Of a DNA stretch of 64,000 nt, positions 1-8,542 are shown in pieces. How positions within the stretch are numbered: position 1 is the stretch's first letter; each line of letters begins with the position of its first letter. Source of the stretch: Nonomuraea ceibae (lineage in GTDB: Bacteria; Actinomycetota; Actinomycetes; Streptosporangiales; Streptosporangiaceae). The position numbers and the translations under genes were made by a program. The stretch covers positions 1-64,000 of the forward strand of contig NZ_JAHKRO010000022.1 in NCBI RefSeq assembly GCF_019396325.1. The letters run 5' to 3'. The notes under the pieces were generated by a model that was not told where the DNA came from, did no database searches, and saw only the letters and a program-made list of their open reading frames with translations.

Positions 1-166
1 GGACGGGCGTGTCGAAGTCGAGGATGACCGGCATGCCGATGCCGACGGTCTCGCCGGGCTGCGGGGTGGTGGCGGTCAGGCCGAAGGAGCGGGCGGGCTG
101 GCGGGTGCGGAAGCGGCCCATCGTCACCGTCGAGGGGCCTTCGGCGCCCGCGGAGCCGCTCGTCAA
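1..166 (-). CDS. L,D-transpeptidase-like fragment, 5'-truncated and running off the left edge
   Basis: Read on the minus strand, the open frame contains GETVGIGMPVILDFDTPV, the start of the Ig-like domain that precedes the YkuD catalytic domain in actinobacterial L,D-transpeptidases, the enzymes that make 3-3 peptidoglycan cross-links outside the membrane. Family members normally carry a lipoprotein signal and a further Ig-like domain before this motif. Here an in-frame TGA lies at 182-184, and the only starts are TTG 164-166, GTG 125-127 and ATG 119-121, so there is no room for them. A strong terminator hairpin sits just upstream. It is either a decayed 5'-truncated copy or an unusually short form. 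The catalytic domain lies outside the window. Confidence 0.5.
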   Translation of the reverse strand, partial: MTSGSAGAEGPSTVTMGRFRTRQPARSFGLTATTPQPGETVGIGMPVILDFDTPV

Positions 167-201
167 AGGCCGCCGGCCCCTTCACCGGGCCGGCGGCCTT
201 T
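165..201. terminator. Strong bidirectional terminator hairpin
   Basis: A perfect 15-bp inverted repeat (165-179 with 187-201, 7-nt loop) is flanked by A-runs and T-runs. It lies just downstream of the 51-aa minus-strand gene and probably ends its transcript. Confidence 0.8.
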
Positions 202-221
202 TCGTGTGCGCGTGTGTGTGG

Positions 222-377
222 TCAGGGCAGGCGCACGCCGGTGCGGCGGGCGATCTGCGCCTGCAGCCGGGCCATCTGCCAGTGCAACTCGAGCAGCTGC
301 TCGACCAGCTGCGTCTTGGGTATCTCGGACACATCCTCGGTGGCCAGGTGGTCGATCGCGGCCGAGAGCTCACCCAT
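222..377 (-). CDS. Small orphan protein, 51 aa, resembling the N-terminal segment of DUF222 proteins
   Basis: ATG at 375-377 follows a G-rich stretch that can act as ribosome binding site; an in-frame GTG lies four codons upstream. The 51-residue product begins MGELSAAIDHLATEDV and continues as an amphipathic helix (LVEQLLELHWQMARLQAQIARR). The pattern resembles the first helices of the actinobacterial DUF222/HNH-endonuclease family, but no endonuclease part follows. A strong terminator lies directly downstream. Its function is unknown. It could be a remnant or a free-standing helical protein. Third positions are G/C rich, which supports a real gene. Confidence 0.6.
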   Translation of the reverse strand: MGELSAAIDHLATEDVSEIPKTQLVEQLLELHWQMARLQAQIARRTGVRLP

Positions 378-555
378 CGCGCCCCCCACTCCATCGCCGT
401 CAACAGCTCGAACCGACGTTCGAATCCTATCGGACCGGCCGTCTCGCTGTCAGTCTCTTGCCTCACGTGTCACGGCGCTTTTCGTACACACGAGCGATCG
501 CGGGCATGCCGACGGCACCCTCCGGAGGGAGGGCGCACGGGCGGGAGGGCGGGCG

Positions 556-1422
556 TCAGCCCTTGGTGTAGGCGGCGAGGACCTCTTTGGGGTCGCCGTC
601 CATCTTGATCTTGCCCTTGTGCAGCCAGATGACGCGGTTGCAGGTCTGCTCGATGACCCGCAGGTCGTGGGCGACGAGGAAGACGGTGCCGGCGGACTCG
701 CGGATCTGCCGGATGCGCTGCTCGCTCTTCTTGCGGAACTCGCGGTCGCCCGTCGCCAGGGCCTCGTCGATGAGGAGCACGTCGTGCGTCTTGGCCGAGG
801 AGATGGCGAAGCGCAGGCGGGCGCCCATGCCGGAGGAGTAGGTGGACATCGGGAGCTGGACGAACTCATCGATGCCGGAGAAGTCGACGATCTCCTGGTA
901 CTTCTCGCGCACCTCGGCCGGCGACATGCCCATGGCGTAGCAGCCGAGCACGATGTTGCGCTCACCGGTCAGCTCGCGCATGAGGGCCGCGTTGACGCCC
1001 AGCAGCGATGGCTGGCCGTCGGTGTAGACGGCCCCGGAGTGCGGGGGCAGCAGGCCGGCGATGGCGCGCAGCAGCGTGGACTTGCCGGAGCCGTTGCGGC
1101 CCACGATCCCGATGGCGTCGCCGTGGTAGGCCACGAAGGTGACGCCTTTGACGGCGTGCACCTCCTTCATCTGCGGCCGGCCCTGACGCTTGAGGATGCG
1201 CGTGAGGGCGTTGACCGCGTTGCCCTTCTCGTTGTCCGACGCCGCGCCGTAGACCCGGTAGATGATGTGCAGGTCGTCGACGATGACCGTCGGCGTCCCG
1301 GTGGGTGCGTCCAAGGGGCCCTTGGTCGCGGGCTCCGGGTTGGGGTGCACCCTCACGTCCTTGCCGGGGACGGCGGGCTCCTCGCCCTTCACCTTTGACA
1401 GCTCCTTGGTCAGCTCAGCCAC
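556..1422 (-). CDS. ABC transporter ATPase for polysaccharide / teichoic acid export (TagH/Wzt type)
   Basis: This 288-aa cytoplasmic ATPase would power export of a lipid-linked polysaccharide through the permease encoded just upstream. Walker A GRNGSGKST is at about residues 108-116, the signature YSSGM at 195-199 and Walker B LLIDE at 216-220. The variant YSSGM signature and the VIYR-like segment before the Walker A domain are typical of TagH/RfbE/Wzt export ATPases. There is no long C-terminal carbohydrate-binding domain, so glycan-tail recognition of the Wzt O9a type is unlikely. The N-terminal 45 residues are charged and probably disordered. The ATG lies inside the end of the permease gene (8-bp overlap), indicating coupled translation. 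The exported glycan cannot be told from this sequence. Confidence 0.9.
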   Translation of the reverse strand: MAELTKELSKVKGEEPAVPGKDVRVHPNPEPATKGPLDAPTGTPTVIVDDLHIIYRVYGAASDNEKGNAVNALTRILKRQGRPQMKEVHAVKGVTFVAYHGDAIGIVGRNGSGKSTLLRAIAGLLPPHSGAVYTDGQPSLLGVNAALMRELTGERNIVLGCYAMGMSPAEVREKYQEIVDFSGIDEFVQLPMSTYSSGMGARLRFAISSAKTHDVLLIDEALATGDREFRKKSEQRIRQIRESAGTVFLVAHDLRVIEQTCNRVIWLHKGKIKMDGDPKEVLAAYTKG

Positions 1423-2350
1423 GCCCGTACCTCTCCTCGGCTCGCCAGAAGTACCAGAAGCCGAATCCGAGTGCGAACACTGCCCAGAATACGCAAGACG
1501 CCCAGACCATCGTCGGGGGGTGGTGCCCGTAGTCGGGGTTGTAGGTCGTGATCATGATCTCGCGCATCCACTCGATGAAGGAAGCGGCCGGGTTGAGGTA
1601 CATCGCGGTGGCGACCCACTCGGGCAGCTTGGCGACGTTGACGACCTTGTCGTGGATGGCGAAGAAGACGCCGGAGGCGTAGAGCCAGGTGCGGGTGATG
1701 AAGGGCAGCAACTGGTTGAGGTCGCGCATGGAGGCGCCGAGCCGGGCGATGATCAGCGCCGCGCCGATGTTGAACATCGTCTGCAGCAGCAGCACCACGG
1801 GGATCATCAGCCAGGCCCAGGTCGGGAACTCACCGGTGGCCACCACGATGACGGCCAGCACGCCCATGGAGATCGCGAGCTGTTGCAGCTCCTGGATCGT
1901 GTAGGCGAGCGGCAGCGTGGCCCTGGGGAAGTGCAGGGCGCGGATCATCGACAGGTTGCCGGAGATCGACTTGGCGCCCGCGGTCACCGTGCGCTGGGTG
2001 AAGGTGAAGACGAACATCCCGGTGATGAGGAACGCCGGGTAGTTCTCGATGTTGCCCTTGCCGCCCAGGATGAGGCCGAACATCACGTAGTAGATGCCGG
2101 CGTTGAGCAGCGGGGTCAGCACCTGCCACAGCTGGCCCAGCGCCGAGTTGGAGTACTTCGAGACGTTACGCGAGGTCGCGTAGGTCATGACGAAGTGACG
2201 CCGCTCCCACAGCTGGCGCATGTATACGGGAAACCTCGGCCGCGCGATGGCACGGCGAAGACCGTATCTCTCGGCGAGCTTGGCCAGCGGCTCCTGCCCG
2301 CTTCGGCCGCCCGCCTGGGCGTCCGCGACAGCGGATTCCGGCTGGCTCAT
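1415..2350 (-). CDS. ABC-2 type polysaccharide export permease (TagG/Wzm type)
   Basis: This 311-aa integral membrane protein is the permease partner of the ATPase that follows with an 8-bp overlap. It has a cytoplasmic N-terminal segment with the interface motif LWERRHFVMTYATSRNVSKY, then about six hydrophobic segments, consistent with the ABC-2 (Wzm/TagG) fold. The motif YSNSALGQLWQVLTPLLNAG matches the conserved start of the first transmembrane helix in this family. No glycosyltransferases are adjacent in the window, so the pair appears detached from its biosynthesis cluster, or the cluster lies elsewhere. Confidence 0.9.
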   Translation of the reverse strand: MSQPESAVADAQAGGRSGQEPLAKLAERYGLRRAIARPRFPVYMRQLWERRHFVMTYATSRNVSKYSNSALGQLWQVLTPLLNAGIYYVMFGLILGGKGNIENYPAFLITGMFVFTFTQRTVTAGAKSISGNLSMIRALHFPRATLPLAYTIQELQQLAISMGVLAVIVVATGEFPTWAWLMIPVVLLLQTMFNIGAALIIARLGASMRDLNQLLPFITRTWLYASGVFFAIHDKVVNVAKLPEWVATAMYLNPAASFIEWMREIMITTYNPDYGHHPPTMVWASCVFWAVFALGFGFWYFWRAEERYGRG

Positions 2351-2821
2351 GGCAAGGACTCTATTGGATCCGGGTCGTTGGGGTGGCTGCCACGGGGACT
2401 GTGGCCGACTGTTGGACGGTCGTCCCGGGTGCCCGGTTCCAAGGCACCGTCAAGACTCGCTCAACCGTAGCTCAGCTAGAACGACTCTGCCCGGAACGGC
2501 GCGAGCACTGTTTGGTAGGAGGTATTTTTCATCAACTGTTCACGTCCACTCCTGTGCTCACATGACCGTTTCATGACCTTTGTCGCGGCGTGCGTTGTAT
2601 GGGTGTGACGTGGGATAGGCGCACGTGTGACCGAACTGCAACGCGCCAGAGACTCCCTGGTGGCAAGTAGTAAGGGATAGTCGCGATCGACTGGCAGGGC
2701 GTCGGCTGGTTTGACCAGGTCAGCCAAACCCGGGGGATTACAAGGAACCCCCCGTCAGGCTGCTCACGATCATCGCAGCTCAGCGCTTACGCCCACTTGT
2801 AGAGGGAGGAAGTTTTTCACC
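2351..2821. other. Intergenic region between the exporter and the peptide importer
   Basis: No convincing gene lies in these 471 bases. The region is less G/C rich than its surroundings and must hold the divergent promoters. A TTGACC box at 2711-2716 followed about 19 bp later by GATTAC is a possible promoter for the importer. A short hairpin (GGGGG, 11-nt loop, CCCCC, around 2732-2752) lies in the predicted leader. A good ribosome binding site, GGGAGG, is at 2804-2809. Confidence 0.4.
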
Positions 2822-4462
2822 ATGCGTGTTACTCGAGGCGCACGAATCGTCGCCGGTACCGCGCTGCTCGCTCTCGCGGTCGCCGCGTGTGGCGGCGGCG
2901 CCACTCCGTCCGGCGGAGACCCCACTGCGGGCGGCGGGGAGACGCCGGTCCGCATGGAGCTGGGCGAGCCGCAGAACCTGCTGGTCCCCTCCAACACCAC
3001 GGAGTCCGAGGGCGCCGAGCTCCTCGCGGCCGTCTTCGAGCCCCTGGTGAACTACGACGAGAACAAGCAGGCCGTCGAGGCCGCTGCCGAGTCGATCACC
3101 ACCGAGGACAACATCACCTGGACGATCAAGCTCAAGCCGGGCTACACCTGGCACAACGGTGAGCCGGTCGTCGCGCAGAACTACGTCGACGCGTGGAACT
3201 ACGCCGCCAACCAGGACAACGCCCAGGGCGCCGGCTACTTCTTCGGCCGTGTCGACGGCTACAGCGACCTCGCCCCCGGTGAGGGCAAGGAAGTCACGAC
3301 CAAGGAGATGAAGGGTCTCAAGGTCGTCGACGACACCACCTTCACGGTGACGCTGGCAGCGCCGTTCTCGCAGTTCAAGGTGATGCTCGGCTACACCGCG
3401 TTCTACCCCCTGCCCAAGGCGGCCTTCGGCCCCGACGGCAAGGTCACCGACGCCTTCGGCGAGCAGCCGATCGGCCAGGGCCTGTTCAAGCTGGACAAGC
3501 CCTACAAGAAGGGCACCGACCAGACGGTCGACCTGACGGTGTACGACAAGTACCCCGGCACCAAGCCGACCGGCTGGACCAAGCTGCAGTTCAAGCTCTA
3601 CAACAGCTCCGAGACGGCCTACAACGACCTCCAGGCCGACAACGTGGACATCCACGACTCGCTGCCCGCGTCGGCGATCGCCAGCGCCAAGACCGCGCTC
3701 GGCGACCGTTACCAGGACCAGCCCGACGCCGGCATCGGCTACGTCGGCTTCCCCCTGAAGTACAACGACGAGTACAAGGACATCAAGGTCCGCGAGGCCA
3801 TCTCCATGGCCATCGACCGGAAGACCATCGCCGAGACGGTCTTCTCCGGCACCCGCGCCCCGGCCGACGACTTCATCAACCCGGCCATCGCGGGCTACCG
3901 GCAGGGCGCCTGCGCGGCCTGCACGTACGACCCGGGCAAGGCCAAGGAGCAGTACGCCGCGGCCAACGGCCCGAAGAAGCTGGAGCTCGGCTACAACTCC
4001 GACGGTGGCCACAAGGAGTGGATCGAGGCCGTCGCCAACAACCTCCGCGCCAACCTCGGCGTCGAGGTGACGGTCAAGCCGTTCGAGAAGTTCGCGGCGA
4101 TCCTGGACGACCTGGACGCCAAGAAGTACAAGGGCATGTTCCGGATGGGCTGGGCGATCGACTACCCGTCCGCCGAGAACTACCTGACGCCGATCTTCTC
4201 CACCGGCGCCATGACCACCGGCTCCAACTACTCGGGCTACTCCAGCAAGGAGTTCGACGAGCTGGTGGCCAAGGGTGACCAGGCGCCGACGGCCGAAGAG
4301 GGCCTGAAGTTCTACCAGCAGGCGGATGACGTCCTGATCAAGGATCTCCCCTACATTCCGGTGTACTTCTACCGGAACAATTCCGGGTACTCAACCAAGG
4401 TCAAGAACGTCAAGATCAACCTTCTTAACCAGGTCGAGTGGGCCGACGTCCAGAAGGCCTGA
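2822..4462 (+). CDS. Peptide/oligopeptide ABC transporter substrate-binding lipoprotein (family 5)
   Basis: This 546-aa extracellular solute-binding protein delivers peptides to the downstream permease. The start ATG at 2822 has GGGAGG at 2804-2809 and gives a classic lipoprotein signal: MRVTRGAR, a hydrophobic core and a lipobox ending at Cys23 (AVAAC). The mature protein shows the SBP family 5 pattern (FEPLVNYD near the start, YTWHNGEPVVAQNYVDAWNYA, VREAISMAIDRKTI). It heads a five-gene plus-strand cluster with two permeases and two ATPases. A possible earlier start at 2711 has no signal sequence and is rejected. The ligand could be a di- or oligopeptide; the sequence alone does not decide. 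Confidence 0.95.
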   Translation: MRVTRGARIVAGTALLALAVAACGGGATPSGGDPTAGGGETPVRMELGEPQNLLVPSNTTESEGAELLAAVFEPLVNYDENKQAVEAAAESITTEDNITWTIKLKPGYTWHNGEPVVAQNYVDAWNYAANQDNAQGAGYFFGRVDGYSDLAPGEGKEVTTKEMKGLKVVDDTTFTVTLAAPFSQFKVMLGYTAFYPLPKAAFGPDGKVTDAFGEQPIGQGLFKLDKPYKKGTDQTVDLTVYDKYPGTKPTGWTKLQFKLYNSSETAYNDLQADNVDIHDSLPASAIASAKTALGDRYQDQPDAGIGYVGFPLKYNDEYKDIKVREAISMAIDRKTIAETVFSGTRAPADDFINPAIAGYRQGACAACTYDPGKAKEQYAAANGPKKLELGYNSDGGHKEWIEAVANNLRANLGVEVTVKPFEKFAAILDDLDAKKYKGMFRMGWAIDYPSAENYLTPIFSTGAMTTGSNYSGYSSKEFDELVAKGDQAPTAEEGLKFYQQADDVLIKDLPYIPVYFYRNNSGYSTKVKNVKINLLNQVEWADVQKA

Positions 4463-4471
4463 CGTTGATCC

Positions 4472-4500
4472 AGGGGTGGGCGGCGCGCTCGTCCACCCCT
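4472..4500 (+). terminator. Hairpin directly after the binding-protein gene
   Basis: A perfect 8-bp stem (AGGGGTGG 4472-4479, CCACCCCT 4493-4500) with a 13-nt loop and no T-run. It probably stabilises the 3' end of the binding-protein mRNA or partly terminates transcription, so that this gene is expressed above the permeases. Confidence 0.6.
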
Positions 4501-4514
4501 TGAGAGCCCGCCTC

Positions 4515-4564
4515 GAAGGCAGTCGCTTGGGCCGTTTTACCCCAGGTTCCCAGGGACTGCCTTC
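4515..4564 (+). repeat. Second long-loop inverted repeat before oppB
   Basis: Perfect 10-bp arms, GAAGGCAGTC at 4515-4524 and GACTGCCTTC at 4555-4564, enclose a 30-nt loop that itself holds TGGG/CCCA. It ends about 20 bases before the permease start, so it may shape the leader of the oppB cistron or act as a second attenuator. Confidence 0.55.
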
Positions 4565-4585
4565 AGGCATGTACGGGAGGCTTGT

Positions 4586-5530
4586 ATGGGCCGTTATGTC
4601 ATCAGGCGCCTGATCCAGGCGATACCAGTCCTGCTGGGCGCCACCCTGTTCATCTTCGCCATCGTCTTCGCACTTCCCGGTGACCCCGTGGAAGCGCTGG
4701 CCGGCGAGAAGCGCCAGGACCCGGCCATCTTGGCCGTCATCCGGGAGCAGTACCACCTGAACGATCCGCTTCTGGTGCAGTACTGGCACTACATCACCGG
4801 GATCATCTTCGAAGGCGACTTCGGCAAGACCTTCGCCGGGGTCCCCGTGACCGAGCTGCTGGCCGGCAAGCTCCAGGTCACGCTGAACCTCGCGCTGGTA
4901 GCGCTCACCCTCGAGGCCATCATCGGCGTCGTGCTCGGTCTTTGGGCGGCGCTGCGTCGCGGGCGGGCCACCGACACCGCGATCCTCGCCTCGACCCTGC
5001 TGCTCATCTCCGTGCCGACCCTGGTCACCGGATTCGTGCTGCAGCTCTGGCTGGGCGTCTGGCTCAAGCAGGCCGTGGGCACCGAGATCTTCCCGATCGC
5101 GGGCGCCACCCAGGGTCTGAAGTCGTACCTGCTGCCCGGGTTCGTCCTGGCCGGCACGTCGATCGCCTACCTGACCCGGCTCACCAGGACGAGCCTCGTC
5201 GAGACGCTGAGATCCGACTACATCCGCACGGCCACCGCCAAGGGCATGTCCAGGCGCCGGGTCGTCGGCAGGCACGGGTTGCGCAACGCGCTCATCCCGA
5301 TGGTCACCTATCTGGGCGCCGACCTCGGCGCGCTGATGGGCGGCGCGGTCATCACCGAGACGATCTTCAACCTGCCGGGCATCGGCAAGCAGCTCTACGA
5401 TGGCGTCTACCTGCGAGAGCAGCCGATCGTCGTAGGTATCGTGACAATCCTGGTGTTGGTGTACATCGTGGCGAACCTCATCGTCGACATGCTGTACGCC
5501 GTGCTCGACCCGAGGATCCGCTATGAGTGA
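4586..5530 (+). CDS. Peptide ABC transporter permease, OppB/DppB type
   Basis: This 314-aa inner-membrane permease forms half of the peptide channel. It starts GRYVIRRLIQAIPVLLGATL, the standard first helix of the DppB family, has the periplasmic loop after it, and the EAA-type coupling loop (SDYIRTATAKGMSRRRVVGRHGLRNALIP) that docks to the ATPases. About six transmembrane segments are visible. GGGAGG upstream of ATG supports the start. Its last codons overlap oppC by 8 bases (ATGAGTGA), which indicates coupled translation and stoichiometric production. Confidence 0.95.
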   Translation: MGRYVIRRLIQAIPVLLGATLFIFAIVFALPGDPVEALAGEKRQDPAILAVIREQYHLNDPLLVQYWHYITGIIFEGDFGKTFAGVPVTELLAGKLQVTLNLALVALTLEAIIGVVLGLWAALRRGRATDTAILASTLLLISVPTLVTGFVLQLWLGVWLKQAVGTEIFPIAGATQGLKSYLLPGFVLAGTSIAYLTRLTRTSLVETLRSDYIRTATAKGMSRRRVVGRHGLRNALIPMVTYLGADLGALMGGAVITETIFNLPGIGKQLYDGVYLREQPIVVGIVTILVLVYIVANLIVDMLYAVLDPRIRYE

Positions 5531-6479
5531 CACACCAAGCCCGGACACCCAGACGCTGACGGCGGACCAGGCCAAGCCGGCGCCGCCGCCCCCGGTCAAG
5601 CACCGCAAGAAGGAAGCCCGGTCGGCCAGCCTGTGGAGCGACGCCTGGCACGACCTGCGCCGCAGGCCGATGTTCATCTTCTCGCTGGTCCTCATCGCGA
5701 TCCTGCTGGTCATGTCCTTCTGGCCGTCGCTGTTCACCTCGATCGACCCGTTCGACGCCCGCACCTGCGAGCTGTCGACGGCCCGTCAGGGACCGAGCCC
5801 CGGCCACCTGTTCGGCCGCGACAACCTCGGCTGCGACGTGTTCGCCAGGACCATCTACGGCGCCAAGAACTCGATCATCATCGGTGTCGCCACCATGGCC
5901 ATCACCGCGATCGTGGGCGGGCTGCTCGGCCTCATCGCCGGCACCCGGGGCGGCATCACCGACACGATCACCTCCCGCATCACCGAGGTCTTCTTCGCGA
6001 TCCCGTCCATCCTGGGCGCGCTGCTCATCACGGCGACCTTCCGGGACGCCGAGCTGGGCATCTGGATCGTGGTCTTCGCCCTGTCGATCATCGCCTGGCC
6101 GATGACGTTCCGCATCATGCGGGCCGCCGTCATCACCGCCAGGAGCCAGGACTTCGTCATGGCGGCGCGGGCGCTGGGCGCGAGCCAGAGCCGGATCATG
6201 TTCAAGCACCTGCTGCCGAACGCGGTCGCCCCGGTGATCGTCGTGGCCACCATCAACCTCGGCGGGTTCATCGCGGCCGAGGCCGCGCTGTCCTTCCTCG
6301 GGGTCGGCGTGCAGTCGCCCGACATCTCGTGGGGTCTGATGATCGCCGACGCGCGCAGCCGGTTCCTGGAGGCGCCGCTGCCGCTGGTGTTCCCCGCGGT
6401 GTTCCTGAGCATCACCGTGCTCGCGTTCATCATGCTGGGCGACGCCGTGCGCGACGCGCTCGACCCGAAGCTCAGGTAG
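5523..6479 (+). CDS. Peptide ABC transporter permease, OppC/DppC type
   Basis: This 318-aa permease pairs with OppB. A proline-rich cytoplasmic N-terminus (to about residue 50) precedes the first transmembrane helix, as in OppC_N-containing proteins. The extracytoplasmic segment contains HLFGRDNLGCDVFARTIYGA, the conserved DppC loop, and the EAA loop reads ARALGASQSRIMFKHLLPNA. It overlaps oppB by 8 bases and ends 12 bases before oppD, so all the genes are one transcription unit. Confidence 0.95.
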   Translation: MSDTPSPDTQTLTADQAKPAPPPPVKHRKKEARSASLWSDAWHDLRRRPMFIFSLVLIAILLVMSFWPSLFTSIDPFDARTCELSTARQGPSPGHLFGRDNLGCDVFARTIYGAKNSIIIGVATMAITAIVGGLLGLIAGTRGGITDTITSRITEVFFAIPSILGALLITATFRDAELGIWIVVFALSIIAWPMTFRIMRAAVITARSQDFVMAARALGASQSRIMFKHLLPNAVAPVIVVATINLGGFIAAEAALSFLGVGVQSPDISWGLMIADARSRFLEAPLPLVFPAVFLSITVLAFIMLGDAVRDALDPKLR

Positions 6480-6491
6480 GAGGGGGGATAA

Positions 6492-7529
6492 GTGAGAAAG
6501 ACATCGCTGGACACGTTGCTCGCCGAGGGAGGGCGCAGCAACGAGCCGCTGCTCGCGGTCGACAACCTGCACGTGGAGTTCGCCACGCGCGCGGGCCTCG
6601 TGCGGGCCGTCAACGGGGTGAGCTACTCGCTCAACCCCGGTGAGACGGTCGCCGTGCTGGGCGAGTCGGGTTCGGGCAAGTCCGTGACCGCCCAGGCGAT
6701 CATGGGCATCCTCGACATGCCGCCGGCCCGGATCCCCAAGGGGGAGATCCGTTTCCACGGCACCGACCTGCTGAGACTGTCGGAGGAGGCGCGTACCCAG
6801 GTGCGCGGCCAGCGCATCGCGATGATCTTCCAAGACGCGCTCTCCGCGCTCAACCCGGTGTTCACCGTGGGCTGGCAGATCAGCGAGATGTTCCGGGTGC
6901 ACCGCGGCATGTCCAAGCGCGACGGCATGAAGAAGGCCGTCGAGCTCATGGACAAGGTCCGCATCCCCGCCGCCAAGCAGCGCGTCAACGACTACCCGCA
7001 CCAGTTCTCCGGGGGCATGCGGCAGCGCATCATGATCGCCATGTCGATCGCGCTGGACCCCGAGGTGCTGATCGCCGACGAGCCGACGACCGCGCTCGAC
7101 GTGACGGTCCAGGCCCAGATCATGGAGCTGCTCGCCGAGCTGCAGCGCGAGAGCAACATGGGCATGATCCTGATCACGCACGACCTCGGCGTCGTCGCCG
7201 ACGTCGCCGACAAGATCGCGGTCATGTACGGCGGGCGCATCGTCGAGAACGCCACCGTGCACGAGATCTACAAGTCCCCGGCCCACCCCTACACCAAGGG
7301 GCTGCTGGAGTCGATCCCCCGGGTCGACCTCAAGGGCCAGGAGCTCTACGCGATCAAGGGCCTGCCGCCCAACCTGCTCGACATGCCGACCGGCTGCGCC
7401 TTCCACCCGCGGTGCCCGTACCGCCAGGACAACTGCGTGACCGACGTCCCCCCGCTGCACGAGATCAGCGGTACGCGCAACAGCGCCTGCCACTACTGGA
7501 GGGAGGTCCTCGATGGCGACCAAAGGTGA
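6492..7529 (+). CDS. Peptide ABC transporter ATPase, OppD/DppD type
   Basis: This 345-aa cytoplasmic ATPase is the first of two energising the importer. Walker A GESGSGKS lies at about residues 57-64, the signature is FSGGMRQR and Walker B is [13 protein letters not shown]. The C-terminal oligopeptide-transporter extension contains the Cys cluster [15 protein letters not shown] found in OppD/DppD proteins. Translation starts at GTG 6492, with AGGAGGGGGGATAA just upstream. The end overlaps oppF by 17 bases, suggesting tight coupling. Confidence 0.95.
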   Translation: MRKTSLDTLLAEGGRSNEPLLAVDNLHVEFATRAGLVRAVNGVSYSLNPGETVAVLGESGSGKSVTAQAIMGILDMPPARIPKGEIRFHGTDLLRLSEEARTQVRGQRIAMIFQDALSALNPVFTVGWQISEMFRVHRGMSKRDGMKKAVELMDKVRIPAAKQRVNDYPHQFSGGMRQRIMIAMSIALDPEVLIADEPTTALDVTVQAQIMELLAELQRESNMGMILITHDLGVVADVADKIAVMYGGRIVENATVHEIYKSPAHPYTKGLLESIPRVDLKGQELYAIKGLPPNLLDMPTGCAFHPRCPYRQDNCVTDVPPLHEISGTRNSACHYWREVLDGDQR

Positions 7530-8529
7530 GCGCATCCTCGAGGTCCGCGATCTGGTGAAGCATTTTCCCCTGACCCAGGGGATCATGTTCAAGAAGCAGA
7601 TCGGCGCGATCAAGGCCGTCGACGGGGTCTCGTTCGATCTCGACAGGGGCGAGACGCTGGGCATCGTGGGCGAGTCCGGGTGCGGCAAGTCCACGCTGGC
7701 CAAGGTGCTGATGGCGCTGGAGCGGCCGACGTCCGGCTCGGTGAAGATCAACGGCCGGGACATCGCCAAGGCCAGGGGCGCCGAGCTCAAGCGGATGCGG
7801 CGCAACATCCAGATGGTGATGCAGGACCCGTACACCTCGCTGAACCCCCGGATGACGGTCGGCGACATCATCGGCGAGCCGTACGACATCCACACCGAGG
7901 TCGCGCCCAAGGGCGACCGGGCCCGCAGGGTGCAGGAGCTGCTGGAGGTCGTGGGCCTCAACCCCGACCACATCAACCGCTACCCGCACCAGTTCTCGGG
8001 CGGTCAGCGGCAGCGCATCGGCATCGCCCGCGGGCTGGCGCTCCAGCCGGAGATCATCGTCTGTGACGAGCCGGTCTCGGCGCTGGACGTGTCGATCCAG
8101 GCGCAGGTGATCAACCTGCTGGAGCGGCTGCAGAACGAGTTCAACCTGGCCTACATCTTCATCGCGCACGACCTGTCGGTGGTGCGCCACATCTCCGACC
8201 GGGTCGCGGTGATGTACCTGGGCAAGGTCGTGGAGATCGGCAAGGACGTCGACATCTACGACAAGCCCGCGCATCCCTACGCGCAGGCGCTGCTGTCGGC
8301 CGTGCCGGTGCCCGACCCCGAGGGTCGGGAGCAGCGCGAGCGGATCATCCTCCAGGGTGACCCGCCGTCGCCGGCCAACCCGCCGTCCGGCTGCCGGTTC
8401 CGCACCCGGTGCTGGAAGGCGCAGGAGATCTGCGCGACCGAGGAGCCGCTGCTGCAGATCCGGCCGGGGACCACGCACGAGAGCGCGTGCCACTTCGCCG
8501 AGACGCACGACGTGGTGCACGTGAGCTAG
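7513..8529 (+). CDS. Peptide ABC transporter ATPase, OppF/DppF type
   Basis: This 338-aa ATPase is the second nucleotide-binding subunit. It has Walker A GESGCGKST, the signature FSGGQRQR, and a Walker B region VCDEPVSALDVSIQ. The C-terminal segment again carries the Cys pattern (GCRFRTRCWKAQEIC) of the oligo_HPY domain. The ATG is inside oppD with GGAGG upstream. It closes the operon: 17 bases after its stop lies a long palindrome shared with the convergent protease gene. Confidence 0.95.
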   Translation: MATKGERILEVRDLVKHFPLTQGIMFKKQIGAIKAVDGVSFDLDRGETLGIVGESGCGKSTLAKVLMALERPTSGSVKINGRDIAKARGAELKRMRRNIQMVMQDPYTSLNPRMTVGDIIGEPYDIHTEVAPKGDRARRVQELLEVVGLNPDHINRYPHQFSGGQRQRIGIARGLALQPEIIVCDEPVSALDVSIQAQVINLLERLQNEFNLAYIFIAHDLSVVRHISDRVAVMYLGKVVEIGKDVDIYDKPAHPYAQALLSAVPVPDPEGREQRERIILQGDPPSPANPPSGCRFRTRCWKAQEICATEEPLLQIRPGTTHESACHFAETHDVVHVS

Positions 8530-8542
8530 GCGCACTCCGCCT

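Noticed and set aside
556..2470. Long plus-strand open frames opposite the ABC exporter genes
   Set aside because: They are codon-bias shadows of the minus-strand genes: His/Arg/Asp-rich translations, no domains, no ribosome binding sites.
2466..2490. Stretch GTAGCTCAGCTAGAACGAC resembling the D-arm of a tRNA
   Set aside because: No acceptor stem, anticodon arm or T-arm with GTTCRA follows at the right distance, so it is not a tRNA.
5478..8535. Large minus-strand open frames over the oppB-oppF genes
   Set aside because: The plus-strand genes have clear family motifs; the minus translations are low-complexity His/Arg/Gly-rich mirror products.
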